DNA of 16,866 nt from an uncultured Eubacteriales bacterium (lineage in GTDB: Bacteria; Bacillota; Clostridia; Oscillospirales; Ruminococcaceae): NCBI GenBank assembly GCA_959605275.1, contig CAUHFD010000037.1:1-16866 (forward strand). The letters are read 5' to 3'. Below are positions 1-6,896 of the stretch, piece by piece (within the stretch, counting starts at the first letter, position 1; each line of letters begins with the position of its first letter). The notes beneath the pieces are model-generated. The model was given only the letters and a program-made list of their open reading frames with translations, had not been told where the DNA came from and did not search any database. Made by a program: the position numbers and the translations under genes.

Positions 1-154
1 TATTTGCCATTGTAAAGGTTTTTCCCGAACCTGTTACGCCAAGCAAAGTCTGTTCTTTTAGGCCGTTTTCAATGCCTTCTGTCAGTTTTTCGATAGCCTG
101 CGGCTGGTCGCCCGTCGGCTTATAATTTGAATGTAAAACAAATTTATCCGGCAC
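1..154 (-). CDS. uvrB: UvrB N-terminus (excinuclease ABC subunit B), cut by window edge
   Basis: This is the first 51 codons of the nucleotide-excision-repair helicase subunit UvrB, which in the cytoplasm receives DNA damage from UvrA and recruits UvrC. The translation contains the family signatures PTGDQPQAI and the Walker A segment LLGVTGSGKTFTMAN, which in UvrB lies about 40 residues from the start, as here. The start is a GTG at 154-152. It is the only in-frame start after an upstream TGA, and a GAGAGG-type ribosome site lies just before it. The gene runs off the left edge. It is probably host chromosome flanking the mobile element and the only clear housekeeping gene here. Confidence 0.93.
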   Translation of the reverse strand, partial: MPDKFVLHSNYKPTGDQPQAIEKLTEGIENGLKEQTLLGVTGSGKTFTMAN

Positions 155-195
155 ATTCTCACCCTCTCATCATATTTACTATTCGCCAGAAATCA

Positions 196-274
196 ACCAA
201 AAATTCGTGTAAGAATTTCTTGAAATTCAACTCAAAAATGTGACCAAAACAGCATTACACGAATTTTGGTCACA
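196..274. repeat. Nested inverted repeats at the left element end
   Basis: TGTGACCAAAA (239-249) and TTTTGGTCACA (264-274) are perfect 11-bp inverted arms around a 14-base centre. A second pair, ACCAAAAATTCGTGTAA (196-212) and TTACACGAATTTTGGT (255-270), is inverted and matches except for one extra A. Such arrangements are typical of tyrosine-integrase core and arm sites, but integrase binding here is an inference. The right-hand direct repeat lacks the TGTGACC left arm. Confidence 0.55.
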
Positions 275-275
275 A
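252..275 (+). repeat. Left direct repeat, candidate att site of the element
   Basis: The 24-base sequence beginning GCATTACACGAATTT and ending GGTCACAA recurs at 16008-16031 in the same orientation with one mismatch (T267 versus A16023). The two copies bracket all the ICE-type genes. The left one is about 140 bases beyond the integrase stop codon, the usual place for an attachment site. The att role is inferred from position and duplication. Confidence 0.6.
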
Positions 276-373
276 TTTTTTATTTGCATAGCAAAATCAA
301 ACTCCATAATTCATTATAAATCAAAACAAAATTAATTGATTTATTATAACACAAAAAGCTCAAAAAGTAAATA

Positions 374-404
374 CAAAGGACAGCGTTAATTCCACTGTCC
401 TTTG
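374..404 (-). terminator. Hairpin after the integrase fragment
   Basis: CAAAGGACAG (374-383) and CTGTCCTTTG (395-404) form a perfect 10-bp stem with an 11-base loop, 8 bases beyond the integrase stop in the minus direction. The run of T that follows is weak and interrupted, so it is a probable but not ideal intrinsic terminator. Confidence 0.55.
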
Positions 405-411
405 CTGATGT

Positions 412-1173
412 CTATGCTATTAAGTTATCGAACGCCTGAGTCACATCTAGGCCACTATAATCAAACACTTTTTCCTTTTCATTAAATTCTCTTGACTTTT
501 CAGGTATTACCTCTTCCATATAGTCTTTCAGTTCACCTGTACCGTCCGCAATTATTTCTTGATTATTGATATAAATATCTGCAGTCACAATTTCTTTTGC
601 ATGACCGAGTATTTTAGAAATCGCCTTCAAGTTGAATTCGTTTTTTAATAACAAAGTGGCATAGCTATGCCTTAAATCATGCCATCGAATATCAGGCAAA
701 CCATTGTTTTTTAAGATTTCTTTAAAAGGATTGAAATGATATTGCATACTGCGTGGTCGTCCATAGCTTGAACAACAAATATAATTTAAGTCTTGAAAAG
801 ATTTACTTCGCCTACTTCTATTTTTCTCGTATTGCTCCCGTGCTTTCAAGATTTCCTCGAAGACAAAGTCCGGTATGTCCAGCACTCTATCACTTGATTG
901 TGTTTTTAACTTTATTTCTTGCTTGGTTTTGGTTTTTGGTGTGAAATCAGTTTCATCACAATTTGCAGCTCTACCCAGTTGTCTTGATATATGTAGTTTT
1001 TGACGCACAAAATCAATATCACTGTATTGCAATCCATTAATTTCACTTCTGCGCAATCCCATTAGAACGGCAAAAAGCACTTGCAGATAGATACCAGTAC
1101 CCCTGCTTGCGTCTATCAATACGATAATTTGATTTAAGTTCAAAGTATGACTTTCTTTTATTGTCCTTGTATG
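412..1173 (-). pseudogene. Tyrosine recombinase (ICE integrase), catalytic domain only
   Basis: This is the C-terminal 250 or so residues of a phage-type tyrosine integrase, the enzyme that inserts and excises the element. The catalytic set is present: Arg in GLRRSEI, HDLR (His and Arg of the HxxR motif), His in LGHAKE, and a candidate nucleophile Tyr in TADIYIN. Numbering from TTG 1695, these are about R215, H339, R342, H365 and Y375. The SAM-like core-binding and arm-binding N-terminal domains are absent. In their place the frame continues upstream into a group II intron reverse transcriptase, with the join near residue 174-175 (FYNSY then HTRT). Because it lost its DNA-binding domains it is probably inactive, although the catalytic domain is not otherwise damaged. 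It is the last gene before the left direct repeat. Confidence 0.85.
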
Positions 1174-1746
1174 ATATGAGTTGTAGAAGTCCACCGAAAC
1201 ATGACCGCTTCGGTTGCCAATGGGCGTTTGGATGCTCTTGATTTGTTTGTGCATCATTATTTTAATGCGAGTGGTTGCTTTGTCCGTAATGTGAGATTTT
1301 ACCACATGCTTCGGCTTGCCGGATTTGGTTTTTCCCTTTTTATGCAACCGCAACTGAAATCCGAGAAACTCAGAATAATGTCGTTTCAGATTGGTAATGC
1401 TTGATTTTTCCTCGCTGATTTCCAAATGAAGCCGGTCGTTTAGCCATTGTTTTGTGGCTTCAAATATCTTTTCGGCGTCACTGCGCTTGCGGCAGAATAT
1501 TTTGAAATCATCTGCATATCGCACCAAATGACATTCTTTCAGATTGCTTCGCTCACGATAGGCCAAGAAAATCGGACCTTTGTCTGTTTTTCCATTGTCC
1601 TTGCGGATAAATGGTCTATTGTGTTTTGGGGGCATTTCTTCCCATTGACTTGCTATCCACCAGTCGAGTTCATTCAAAACAATGTTGGATAACAAAGGGC
1701 TTAAAATGCCGCCTTGCGGTACGCCCTTTTCCGGAATGCCAATACC
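1174..1746 (-). pseudogene. Group II intron reverse transcriptase fragment (third intron)
   Basis: This is an internal piece of a group II intron-encoded reverse transcriptase/maturase. It starts at GIGIPEKGVPQGG (RT motif 4), continues through SPLLSNIVLNELDWW and the catalytic VRYADDFKIF (RT motif 5), then SEFLGFQL (motif 6/7) and the beginning of the maturase X domain (SGHVSVDFYNSY). The fingers, most of the X domain and any C-terminal endonuclease are missing. It differs clearly from the two complete intron proteins in this window (no RT4-RT5 insertion, PEKGVPQGG rather than SGTPQGS), so it derives from a separate intron lineage. It is fused in frame to the integrase on one side and abuts the virB4 stump on the other. 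Confidence 0.85.
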
Positions 1747-1923
1747 CTACAAGCATACCGATAGGCAAATATCTGAAAACTTGAATGTCTTGGCGAATTT
1801 GTTTCCGACCTTGAAAATACCGTCCTCCCATATTGCAGTAATAGGGATATAGTCATGCACCGACTTCGGGACGGTATATTTTTCTTTATATTGCTTGAGC
1901 ATGGCTTTTAAGGATTTCATCAT
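1747..1923 (-). pseudogene. VirB4/TraE-like conjugation ATPase, N-terminal stump
   Basis: The first 50 or so residues resemble the N-terminus of the VirB4-family ATPase of Tn1549-like ICEs (MLKQYKEKYTVPKSVHDYIP, then IWEDGIFKVGNKFAKTFKFSDI). In an intact element this protein of 700-800 residues powers assembly of the type IV secretion channel. The ATG pair at 1923-1918 overlaps the PrgI stop (ATGATG over TGA), the coupled arrangement expected in the conjugation operon. Similarity ends at about FKFSDI. After six more codons a TAG (1749-1747) stops the frame, directly before the intron reverse-transcriptase fragment. Walker motifs and everything downstream are lost. Confidence 0.78.
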
Positions 1924-2270
1924 ATCGTTTTCTTTTCCTCCTTGTTAGATTTTTCGATTGCCGCCGAGTAGAGTGTGTCGCATTCAAACTTCACCTTGAC
2001 AGGTTCGATGAATTTAGACTTTAACCACGCCCATGCAAATTGCTCGGCGGTCATACCGTTATAGGTGATAAAACCGCAGGCGATAAAGGGCGCTGCGGCA
2101 AACATACACATCCACGAAAGCGTTTCCACACCGAAAAACGGCTTTAACACAAAGTATAAAAGCACTGCCATTCCGACTCCTATAACAGAAAAAAAGAACT
2201 GCCGCATGGACAGTCCGAAAAACATAGATTCCGTGTAATTCCGTATTTCACGGTTGATTTTAATTTCCAA
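1920..2270 (-). CDS. PrgI family conjugation membrane protein
   Basis: This is a small PrgI-type protein of the Gram-positive type IV secretion system, a membrane component encoded just before virB4. The translation begins EIKINREIRNYTESMFFGLSMRQF, the family's conserved N-terminus. Two hydrophobic segments follow (about residues 23-42, FFFSVIGVGMAVLLYFVLKP, and 48-65, around WMCMFAAAPFIACGFITY), then a charged cytoplasmic tail. The chosen start is TTG at 2270, because AGAGGAGGAG lies 6-8 bases upstream and family members begin at this EIKIN segment. An ATG at 2300 would add ten residues that precede the ribosome site. It is about 116 residues, a normal length, and its stop overlaps the virB4 start. 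Normally it would directly follow trbL; here two cargo genes intervene. Confidence 0.88.
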   Translation of the reverse strand: MEIKINREIRNYTESMFFGLSMRQFFFSVIGVGMAVLLYFVLKPFFGVETLSWMCMFAAAPFIACGFITYNGMTAEQFAWAWLKSKFIEPVKVKFECDTLYSAAIEKSNKEEKKTI

Positions 2271-2305
2271 ACAAACTCCTCCTCTTATGGTTTTGGGCAT
2301 AAGAA

Positions 2306-2331
2306 AAACGCCATCTTTTCAGATGACGTTT
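2306..2331 (-). terminator. Intrinsic terminator after the ATPase gene
   Basis: On the minus strand AAACGTCATCT, loop GAAA, AGATGGCGTTT, then TTTC: an 11-bp stem with one G-T pair and a short T-run. It lies about 70 bases beyond the ATPase stop and upstream of PrgI, so it should separate the cargo ATPase transcript from the conjugation genes. Confidence 0.65.
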
Positions 2332-2352
2332 ACAAAATGTGTTGTTTAATTG

Positions 2353-2394
2353 TAGGGGACTTTTGCGATTATATTTATAAATGAAAGTTCCCTA
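2353..2394. repeat. Inverted repeat after the ATPase gene
   Basis: TAGGGGACTTT (2353-2363) and AAAGTTCCCTA (2384-2394) are inverted with one mismatch around a 20-base AT-rich loop. It lies just after the ATPase stop at 2403. It might be a second terminator arm or the edge of the inserted cargo; the sequence does not decide. Confidence 0.4.
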
Positions 2395-2402
2395 TATGCG
2401 TA

Positions 2403-3695
2403 TTAATCCTTGAGACAACCGATGGGTACTACCAAAACACCGTCAGGTCTTTTGTAACCGTACTGAGTTCCGGTAATGACAATTTTCAAATCCGGTAAGC
2501 GTAGTTTAACTTGCTTTTCCTTCAAATTATGCTCTTTCACCAGATTTTCCAATTCCGTCAGATGCTTTGCTCCTTCTTCAATATCGGCACTGCCAAGCTT
2601 AAATTCAATCAAAGCATATCTTCCGTCCCGCAAATGAAGGACACAGTCTGCCTCTAGTCCATATCTATCTCGGTAATATGATACTTTACCGCCGTGAGCT
2701 GCTGAATACACCTTCAAATCACGAATACAAAGTGTTTCAAAAATGAAACCGAACGTTTTCAGATCAAGATTAAAGTAGTCAGGCTCCACACCGAGCGCCG
2801 CCACCACCAACGAGGGATCGACAAATTCTCGCTTATTGGTTGCCTGTATCGCACTTTTTGAACGGATTGCAGGGCACCAAGCTTCCACATCTTGAATGAC
2901 ATATAGCTTTTTTAAGATGTTTATATAGTCGTAATAGGTTGACTCCGATATTTCCGCATTGGCGTTTATATCATTGATAATGGACTGATTGGAAGCGACC
3001 GTTGAGATATTACGGGCATATGAACGAAGCAAAAGCCTTGAGGTCGTTTCATTTCTTTTTGAACCGTCCACATTAGACATATCCTCACGGCACAGTCCCT
3101 CAAAATAGCTTTGTGATACAAGCAGCTTTGCCTTATCGTTTTTCTTAACAACCGAAGAAGGCCACCCGCCTCTGCAAACAGCAAAAATCAGCCCATCGAT
3201 TGAAAGTCCGGATTCACAACCGTCATCAAGTGCAGACGGATTATTAAACAAATCCATCAAAGAAACACTGCCGTTAGATTCTCCGGATTCGTATAAACTC
3301 ATCGGATACATGGGAAGCGTATCAATCCTGCCGGTTCCCGTGTGCATAATGTCGGTTTTGTCAATCGAGTTAGAACCGGTCAAAATATACAAGCCTTCTT
3401 CGTTTCTGCGATCTACCGATACACGAACAGCGTCCCAAAGGTTTGGTGCAATCTGCCATTCGTCAATAAGACGTGGATTTTCACCAATAAGCAGATTTGA
3501 GGGTTTGATCTTTGCCGTCTCCATATACATATCCCGTTTATCCGGGTCCTGCATTTCAATATAACTTTTAGCAAATTGCTTTGCAGTTGTCGTTTTTCCG
3601 CACCATTTTGGACCGACAATATGAACAGCACCGAAAGCTTCAAGTTTCAGTTCAAGCTCACTGTCACATATTCGCTTTATATATTTTAAAGGCAT
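2403..3695 (-). CDS. AAA+ ATPase with C-terminal DUF4143 domain (cargo gene)
   Basis: This 430-residue protein has the architecture of the AAA_14/DUF4143 family. Walker A is VGPKWCGKTTTA (about residues 27-38) and Walker B is RLIDEWQ. A region with a SESTYYDYINILKKLYVI motif comes next, probably winged-helix, as in this family. The C-terminal part has a GLEADCVL...ALIEFKLG pattern that fits the degenerate PD-(D/E)XK-like fold proposed for DUF4143. Substrates of these ATPases are mostly unknown. The start at 3695 is chosen over the upstream ATG at 3737 because AAGGAGAG lies 8 bases before it and the upstream ATG lies beyond the promoter's -10 box. It has its own promoter (3719-3747) and terminator, so it looks like an independent cargo unit placed between trbL and prgI. 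It is apparently intact. A role in element maintenance or defence is only a guess. Confidence 0.88.
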   Translation of the reverse strand: MPLKYIKRICDSELELKLEAFGAVHIVGPKWCGKTTTAKQFAKSYIEMQDPDKRDMYMETAKIKPSNLLIGENPRLIDEWQIAPNLWDAVRVSVDRRNEEGLYILTGSNSIDKTDIMHTGTGRIDTLPMYPMSLYESGESNGSVSLMDLFNNPSALDDGCESGLSIDGLIFAVCRGGWPSSVVKKNDKAKLLVSQSYFEGLCREDMSNVDGSKRNETTSRLLLRSYARNISTVASNQSIINDINANAEISESTYYDYINILKKLYVIQDVEAWCPAIRSKSAIQATNKREFVDPSLVVAALGVEPDYFNLDLKTFGFIFETLCIRDLKVYSAAHGGKVSYYRDRYGLEADCVLHLRDGRYALIEFKLGSADIEEGAKHLTELENLVKEHNLKEKQVKLRLPDLKIVITGTQYGYKRPDGVLVVPIGCLKD

Positions 3696-3718
3696 AACAC
3701 TCACTCTCCTTTGCTTAT

Positions 3719-3747
3719 AGTATACCCGAAAAAACAAACAAAGTCAA
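3719..3747 (-). promoter_or_regulatory. Consensus sigma-A promoter of the ATPase gene
   Basis: On the minus strand TTGACT (3747-3742), a 17-base spacer, then TATACT (3724-3719) matches the vegetative promoter consensus at 10 of 12 positions. It is about 24 bases upstream of the ATPase start codon. The three 23-bp repeats begin four bases upstream of the -35 box. Confidence 0.82.
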
Positions 3748-3751
3748 TTTT

Positions 3752-3821
3752 GTCAGAGAGATTTGTGTTTTTTCATCGGAGAGATTTGTGGTGTTTCGTC
3801 AAAGAGATTTGCGGTGTTTTT
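3752..3821 (-). repeat. Three tandem ~23-bp repeats upstream of the ATPase promoter
   Basis: Units at 3752-3774, 3775-3797 and 3798-3821 share the core AGAGATTTG(T/C)G(G/T)TGTTT on the plus strand. The 23-base period, about two helical turns, places each copy on the same DNA face, and the array ends just before the -35 box. This looks like an operator or activator array; the binding protein is not known. Confidence 0.7.
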
Positions 3822-3907
3822 GATTACTTAAAAGTTAGGGGTATTTTTCCTAAAGTTCTAATTCTTAACTTCCTGACTTTTTCTCACTCAAACTCCCATT
3901 TTGAGTA

Positions 3908-4330
3908 TTACTCATAATCATATTCATCTTCTTCCCAATCAGGATATTGCTCTATTTTCCCTTTTTCTTTGATCACTCTTGGTACAGTTTTTTTGGCTGT
4001 TTCTGCTATATTTTGGACTATGATTGTGAACATCCAGTCATCTCCAAAATCATAGTGAAGTGAAAATTTTTGTTTTATCATCAGACCTAACTTATCCAGT
4101 TTTACTCTTGTGGATGGTTCGCCTCCTTCCGGATCTGACTGGTAACTGTAATCACTATACATTCTATTGTCCATGCAGAATTCGTATAGGTGTTCATCTA
4201 TAAAATCAAACGATGACAGAATTATCCTGCATAGATCATCCAGTGAATGCTCTCCGGACATCTCAATCACCCGATAGACCTGCCTTCCTGCTCCGGCAGG
4301 AAATACTTTTAGCGTATACTTTTTATTCAT
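3908..4330 (-). CDS. pRiA4b ORF-3-like protein (IS1096 passenger TnpR-like family)
   Basis: This is a 140-residue protein of the plasmid pRiA4b ORF-3 type. Family features are the N-terminal YTLKVFPAGAGRQVYRVIE segment, the SLDDLCRIILSSFDFIDEHLYEF block, and the FSLHYDFGDDWMFTI motif, the family hallmark DFGDxW. The tail is strongly acidic (PDWEEDEYDYE). The biochemical role of the family is unknown. It is often found with insertion sequences, and here it lies inside terminal inverted repeats and behind a truncated transposase. The start ATG at 4330 has a weak AGGATGG site about 8 bases upstream. Transcription likely comes from the promoter at 4543-4571. Confidence 0.82.
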   Translation of the reverse strand: MNKKYTLKVFPAGAGRQVYRVIEMSGEHSLDDLCRIILSSFDFIDEHLYEFCMDNRMYSDYSYQSDPEGGEPSTRVKLDKLGLMIKQKFSLHYDFGDDWMFTIIVQNIAETAKKTVPRVIKEKGKIEQYPDWEEDEYDYE

Positions 4331-4348
4331 TGTGCATCCATCCTATTC

Positions 4349-4495
4349 TTACGTTTTCAAAAACAGCATGTTAAATTTTCTCTCTGGGTGATAGGTTCGA
4401 CCTGCCACATATCTCACGTAGGTCGTACCGCCCTTTATAAACCTTCCGATCTTGCCCGGAACCTCCGGTATTTTTATCTCAAAATCCAGATACAC
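4349..4495 (-). pseudogene. Transposase N-terminal remnant
   Basis: From GTG 4495 the frame reads MYLDFEIKIPEVPGKIGRFI followed by KGGTTYVRYVAGRTYHPERK, then drifts into MLFLKT and a TAA at 4351-4349. The pattern of an EIKIPEVPGKI opening, then G-TYV-Y and R-Y-PE-K, resembles the first 40 residues of a clostridial IS transposase whose exact family I cannot name. The catalytic part is absent. It stops 19 bases before the passenger gene's start codon, so translation may be coupled. Confidence 0.6.
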
Positions 4496-4542
4496 GATAT
4501 ACTCTTTTCAGAGTTATTGTTGAGCGCTACTTCTCATTCATT

Positions 4543-4571
4543 ATTATATCGTTTTTCTAAAATCCTTACAA
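4543..4571 (-). promoter_or_regulatory. Sigma-A promoter of the IS-derived unit
   Basis: On the minus strand TTGTAA (4571-4566), a 17-base spacer, then a perfect TATAAT (4548-4543). It lies between the right terminal inverted repeat and the truncated transposase start, the usual place for a transposase promoter. It would now express the pRiA4b ORF-3-like gene and possibly genes beyond. Confidence 0.72.
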
Positions 4572-4667
4572 GTGTTTCTCCATAAAAAAACAGTATTTCT
4601 GCGGTTTAGCGATGCGTAGTTTAACCCAATTTTTTGAGTGAGAAATCACTCAGGAAGTTCACACTAA

Positions 4668-4960
4668 TTATAGTCCCATTATTTCACGGACAATGCGGTC
4701 TGCCATCTTAATTGAGCCGACCAAGACAAGCATATTGAATATCAATTCCCCGATATAGCTCCACACCTGTGTGACCGCTGCTGCGGAAGCGTCAACTACC
4801 GGAGGACTTGAAGCAAATACCGAAAAGATAACGCAAGCGAGCACAATGATCGCACCTTCAAGCAGCACGGCGCAGTAACTCTTCAGAAATGTTTTGCCGA
4901 CATTCTGCGTCGGTTCTCCGGCAAAGGTCGAAAGCGGAACGGGAGCGATTGCCGAATACA
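4668..4960 (-). pseudogene. TrbL/VirB6-like conjugation protein, 3' exon
   Basis: This is the C-terminal 97 codons or so of the CD1112-type TrbL/VirB6-like membrane protein. It reads YSAIAPVPLSTFAGEPTQNV, then a hydrophobic segment LEGAIIVLACVIFSVFASSP, and a second one before MADRIVREIMGL and TAA. The intron boundary at 4960/4961 is fixed because joining 4960 to 7494 restores codon ATG and the continuous reading RFFKIY-M-YSAIAP. Combined with the 5' exon the gene is 837 bases (278 codons plus stop), a normal length for the family. Confidence 0.85.
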
Positions 4961-5021
4961 GTAGGGTAAGCGCCCAGCGCCTTACCATATTTCTATGGCA
5001 GGTTTCCGAACGCTCCCCTCC

Positions 5022-5054
5022 AAACCGGACGTACACCTCTCGGCGTATCCGGCT
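5022..5054 (-). ncRNA. Group II intron domain V (trbL intron)
   Basis: This is the catalytic hairpin of the ribozyme, with AGCCGG at the 5' side, a GAGA tetraloop and CCGGTT at the 3' side. It is nearly identical to domain V of the parB intron at 11752-11785, differing by compensating or loop bases. Domain VI with bulged A occupies about 4961-5010. Confidence 0.82.
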
Positions 5055-5063
5055 TTCCAAGTA

Positions 5064-6896
5064 TTAGTTTAATTTTCCAGTATGCAACTTAACATGGCAT
5101 ACATGACAAAGTGCTAATGTTTTGCGCTTTCTTGCTATCATTTGCACTTCCCATGATTCCTTGCCTTTTAAATCTTTAACTTTACGCACATGGTGAATTT
5201 CAATATTATCTGTTTTCACACCACAATACTCACAATGTTGAGCTTTTAGCCTCTCAATTAGACTATTTCGGTTATAATTTGCACTCACCTTTGCAACAGT
5301 ATCCACTGATGAAGAAGTATTAACACTTCCGGTGTATCTAACTCCTTGATTATAAAAAACTGCTGTTTTGCTTTGTCCCTTTGCCTCATATTGAACACTG
5401 AAATCTCCATTATGATAGTATTTCGACATAATCTTTGAAACAGTTGTCCGATATTTACCTGCAAATGTTTTATACATGCTGAATTTCATAACATATACAA
5501 AGGAATTTAATACCGTTACATTATGCGCTAATCTATAATAATTGTATAATCCTCTAATTTCCGCATTGTATTGATTTAGAATTTCAAGGTCGTCAAGCCG
5601 TAGTAACGCTGGTCTCCTTGTAGGCTTCCAAACTTCCTTATTACCGTGTTGCTTATCATATTTAATCTCTAATGCTCCATAAGAAATAAGACGTTTAATC
5701 CATTTTTCCTTTGGAACATAAAGTTTAATTCTTCCGGTATAAGAGCGTTTGGTATTACCATTCTTGTCACGGGTACTGTTTTGATCATTGCTTGCAGTAA
5801 TGTCATACCCAAGAAAGTGGGCGAAATTATTTCCGTGTGTGATTAAGGTTTTTTCAGCTGACATTTCAAGATTAAGCTCATTTCTGATGAAACATCCAAC
5901 ATCCTCTTTTACCCGTCTGGCATTTTCCTTGTTTCCGATAACTCCAATAAGAAAATCGTCTGCATAGCGAACATAGACCAGTCTTTTATAATTTTCATCC
6001 ATAGGGTCGCCATACGGTGTTTTTCGGAGCAATTCATTTATCTTTTGAATTTGATTTTTAATCTCTTTGGCTTTTTCAGTGCTAATCTTATCTATATTCC
6101 GATTAAGCCATTCTTGTTTTCCACGGCGAATATCCAACGATTTTTTATATACCGGGTTTATTCTCCGTTTATTACCTTTATTAAAAGACTTACTGTATTC
6201 TTCCATAAAGACATCAAGTTCATTTAGATATATATTTGCTAAAATAGGGCTGATGATAGAACCTTGTGGGGTTCCGGAGTAAGTGTTTCGATATTCCCAG
6301 TTTTCTGTATAGCCTGCTTTGAGAAATTTCCATAGCAGGGCAATAAACTGCTCGTCTTGTATTCGTTTTCTGATAATTTCAATCAATACATGATGGTCAA
6401 TATTGTCAAAGCAACCTTTAATATCACCTTCAACGAACCATTTGACTCCCGTAAAATTTTGTTTTACATATTGCAATGCGGTATGACAACTCAAATTAGG
6501 GCGAAAACCGTGAGATGTTTTACAAAAGGTCGGTTCATATATACTTTCAAGTATCATTCTTACAACCTCTTGTACCAACTTATCCTCAAATGACGGTATG
6601 CCAAGGGGTCTCATTTTCCCGTTAGATTTAGGTATATAGACTCTTTTGGCTGAATTCGGATGATAACTGCAATCTTTCATTTTTTCAATGATTGAGTTAA
6701 TCCTTTTCAAACTCATGCCGTCAACGGTTTTCCCGTCAACTCCTGCTGTCATATTTCCTTGCTTGGCGTAAATACGCTGATATGCAAGCAAGTAAAATTC
6801 AGAATTATACAGATTACGATATAATCTTTGATATTGATAATCTGTTTTTGTTGCATTGTTTCTTAAACTTTCCAAAACATTTATTGGATTTCTCAT
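5064..6896 (-). CDS. ltrA: Group II intron reverse transcriptase/maturase with HNH endonuclease
   Basis: This 610-residue intron-encoded protein helps the intron RNA fold, nicks target DNA and copies the intron. Domains in order: reverse transcriptase, about 40-370 (EGDIKGCFDNID near 156; SGTPQGSIISPILANIY near 207-223; catalytic YADD at 311-314); maturase X domain, about 390-500 (NAEIRGLYNYYRLA); and a C-terminal HNH-type domain, 555-605 (CEYC, IEIHH, CHVCHVKLH). An insertion of about 75 residues lies between RT motifs 4 and 5, shared with the parB intron protein. The start ATG at 6896 has GAGG four bases upstream and AGGAAAGG further up. No truncation or missing catalytic residue was seen. 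ltrA is used as the general name; lineage was not tested. Confidence 0.93.
   Translation of the reverse strand: MRNPINVLESLRNNATKTDYQYQRLYRNLYNSEFYLLAYQRIYAKQGNMTAGVDGKTVDGMSLKRINSIIEKMKDCSYHPNSAKRVYIPKSNGKMRPLGIPSFEDKLVQEVVRMILESIYEPTFCKTSHGFRPNLSCHTALQYVKQNFTGVKWFVEGDIKGCFDNIDHHVLIEIIRKRIQDEQFIALLWKFLKAGYTENWEYRNTYSGTPQGSIISPILANIYLNELDVFMEEYSKSFNKGNKRRINPVYKKSLDIRRGKQEWLNRNIDKISTEKAKEIKNQIQKINELLRKTPYGDPMDENYKRLVYVRYADDFLIGVIGNKENARRVKEDVGCFIRNELNLEMSAEKTLITHGNNFAHFLGYDITASNDQNSTRDKNGNTKRSYTGRIKLYVPKEKWIKRLISYGALEIKYDKQHGNKEVWKPTRRPALLRLDDLEILNQYNAEIRGLYNYYRLAHNVTVLNSFVYVMKFSMYKTFAGKYRTTVSKIMSKYYHNGDFSVQYEAKGQSKTAVFYNQGVRYTGSVNTSSSVDTVAKVSANYNRNSLIERLKAQHCEYCGVKTDNIEIHHVRKVKDLKGKESWEVQMIARKRKTLALCHVCHVKLHTGKLN

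Larger units (their letters stand above)
155..411. other. AT-rich intergenic junction between uvrB and the integrase fragment
   Basis: This 257-base stretch has no gene. It holds the left direct repeat of the putative element (252-275), nested inverted repeats around it (196-274), and a hairpin just after the integrase stop (374-404). A weak possible uvrB promoter lies at about 178-200 on the minus strand (TTGGTT, 16 bases, TAAATA), directly beside the inverted repeats. Confidence 0.6.
3867..4659 (-). mobile_element. 793-bp IS-derived unit with terminal inverted repeats and a passenger gene
   Basis: The ends are inverted copies: AACTTCCTGACTTTTTCTCA (3867-3886, extending to 3892) and, at 4633-4659 read in reverse, AACTTCCTGAGTGATTTCTC continuing ACTCAAA. 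They match over about 26 positions apart from a short stretch near base 11. Between them are a sigma-A promoter, the first ~40 codons of a transposase, and a pRiA4b ORF-3-like gene. The bulk of the transposase is missing, so the unit is an internally deleted IS or a passenger-carrying derivative that could move only in trans. It sits 8 bases beyond the trbL stop. No convincing target-site duplication is visible. Confidence 0.68.

Noticed and set aside
3752..3821. A short CRISPR array
   Set aside because: The three ~23-bp units are directly abutting with no spacers, and no cas genes are present; an operator array fits better.
3861..4673. A target-site duplication around the IS-derived unit, CTAATT on both sides
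   Set aside because: The two copies are at different distances from the inverted-repeat ends, so they are not convincing as a duplication.
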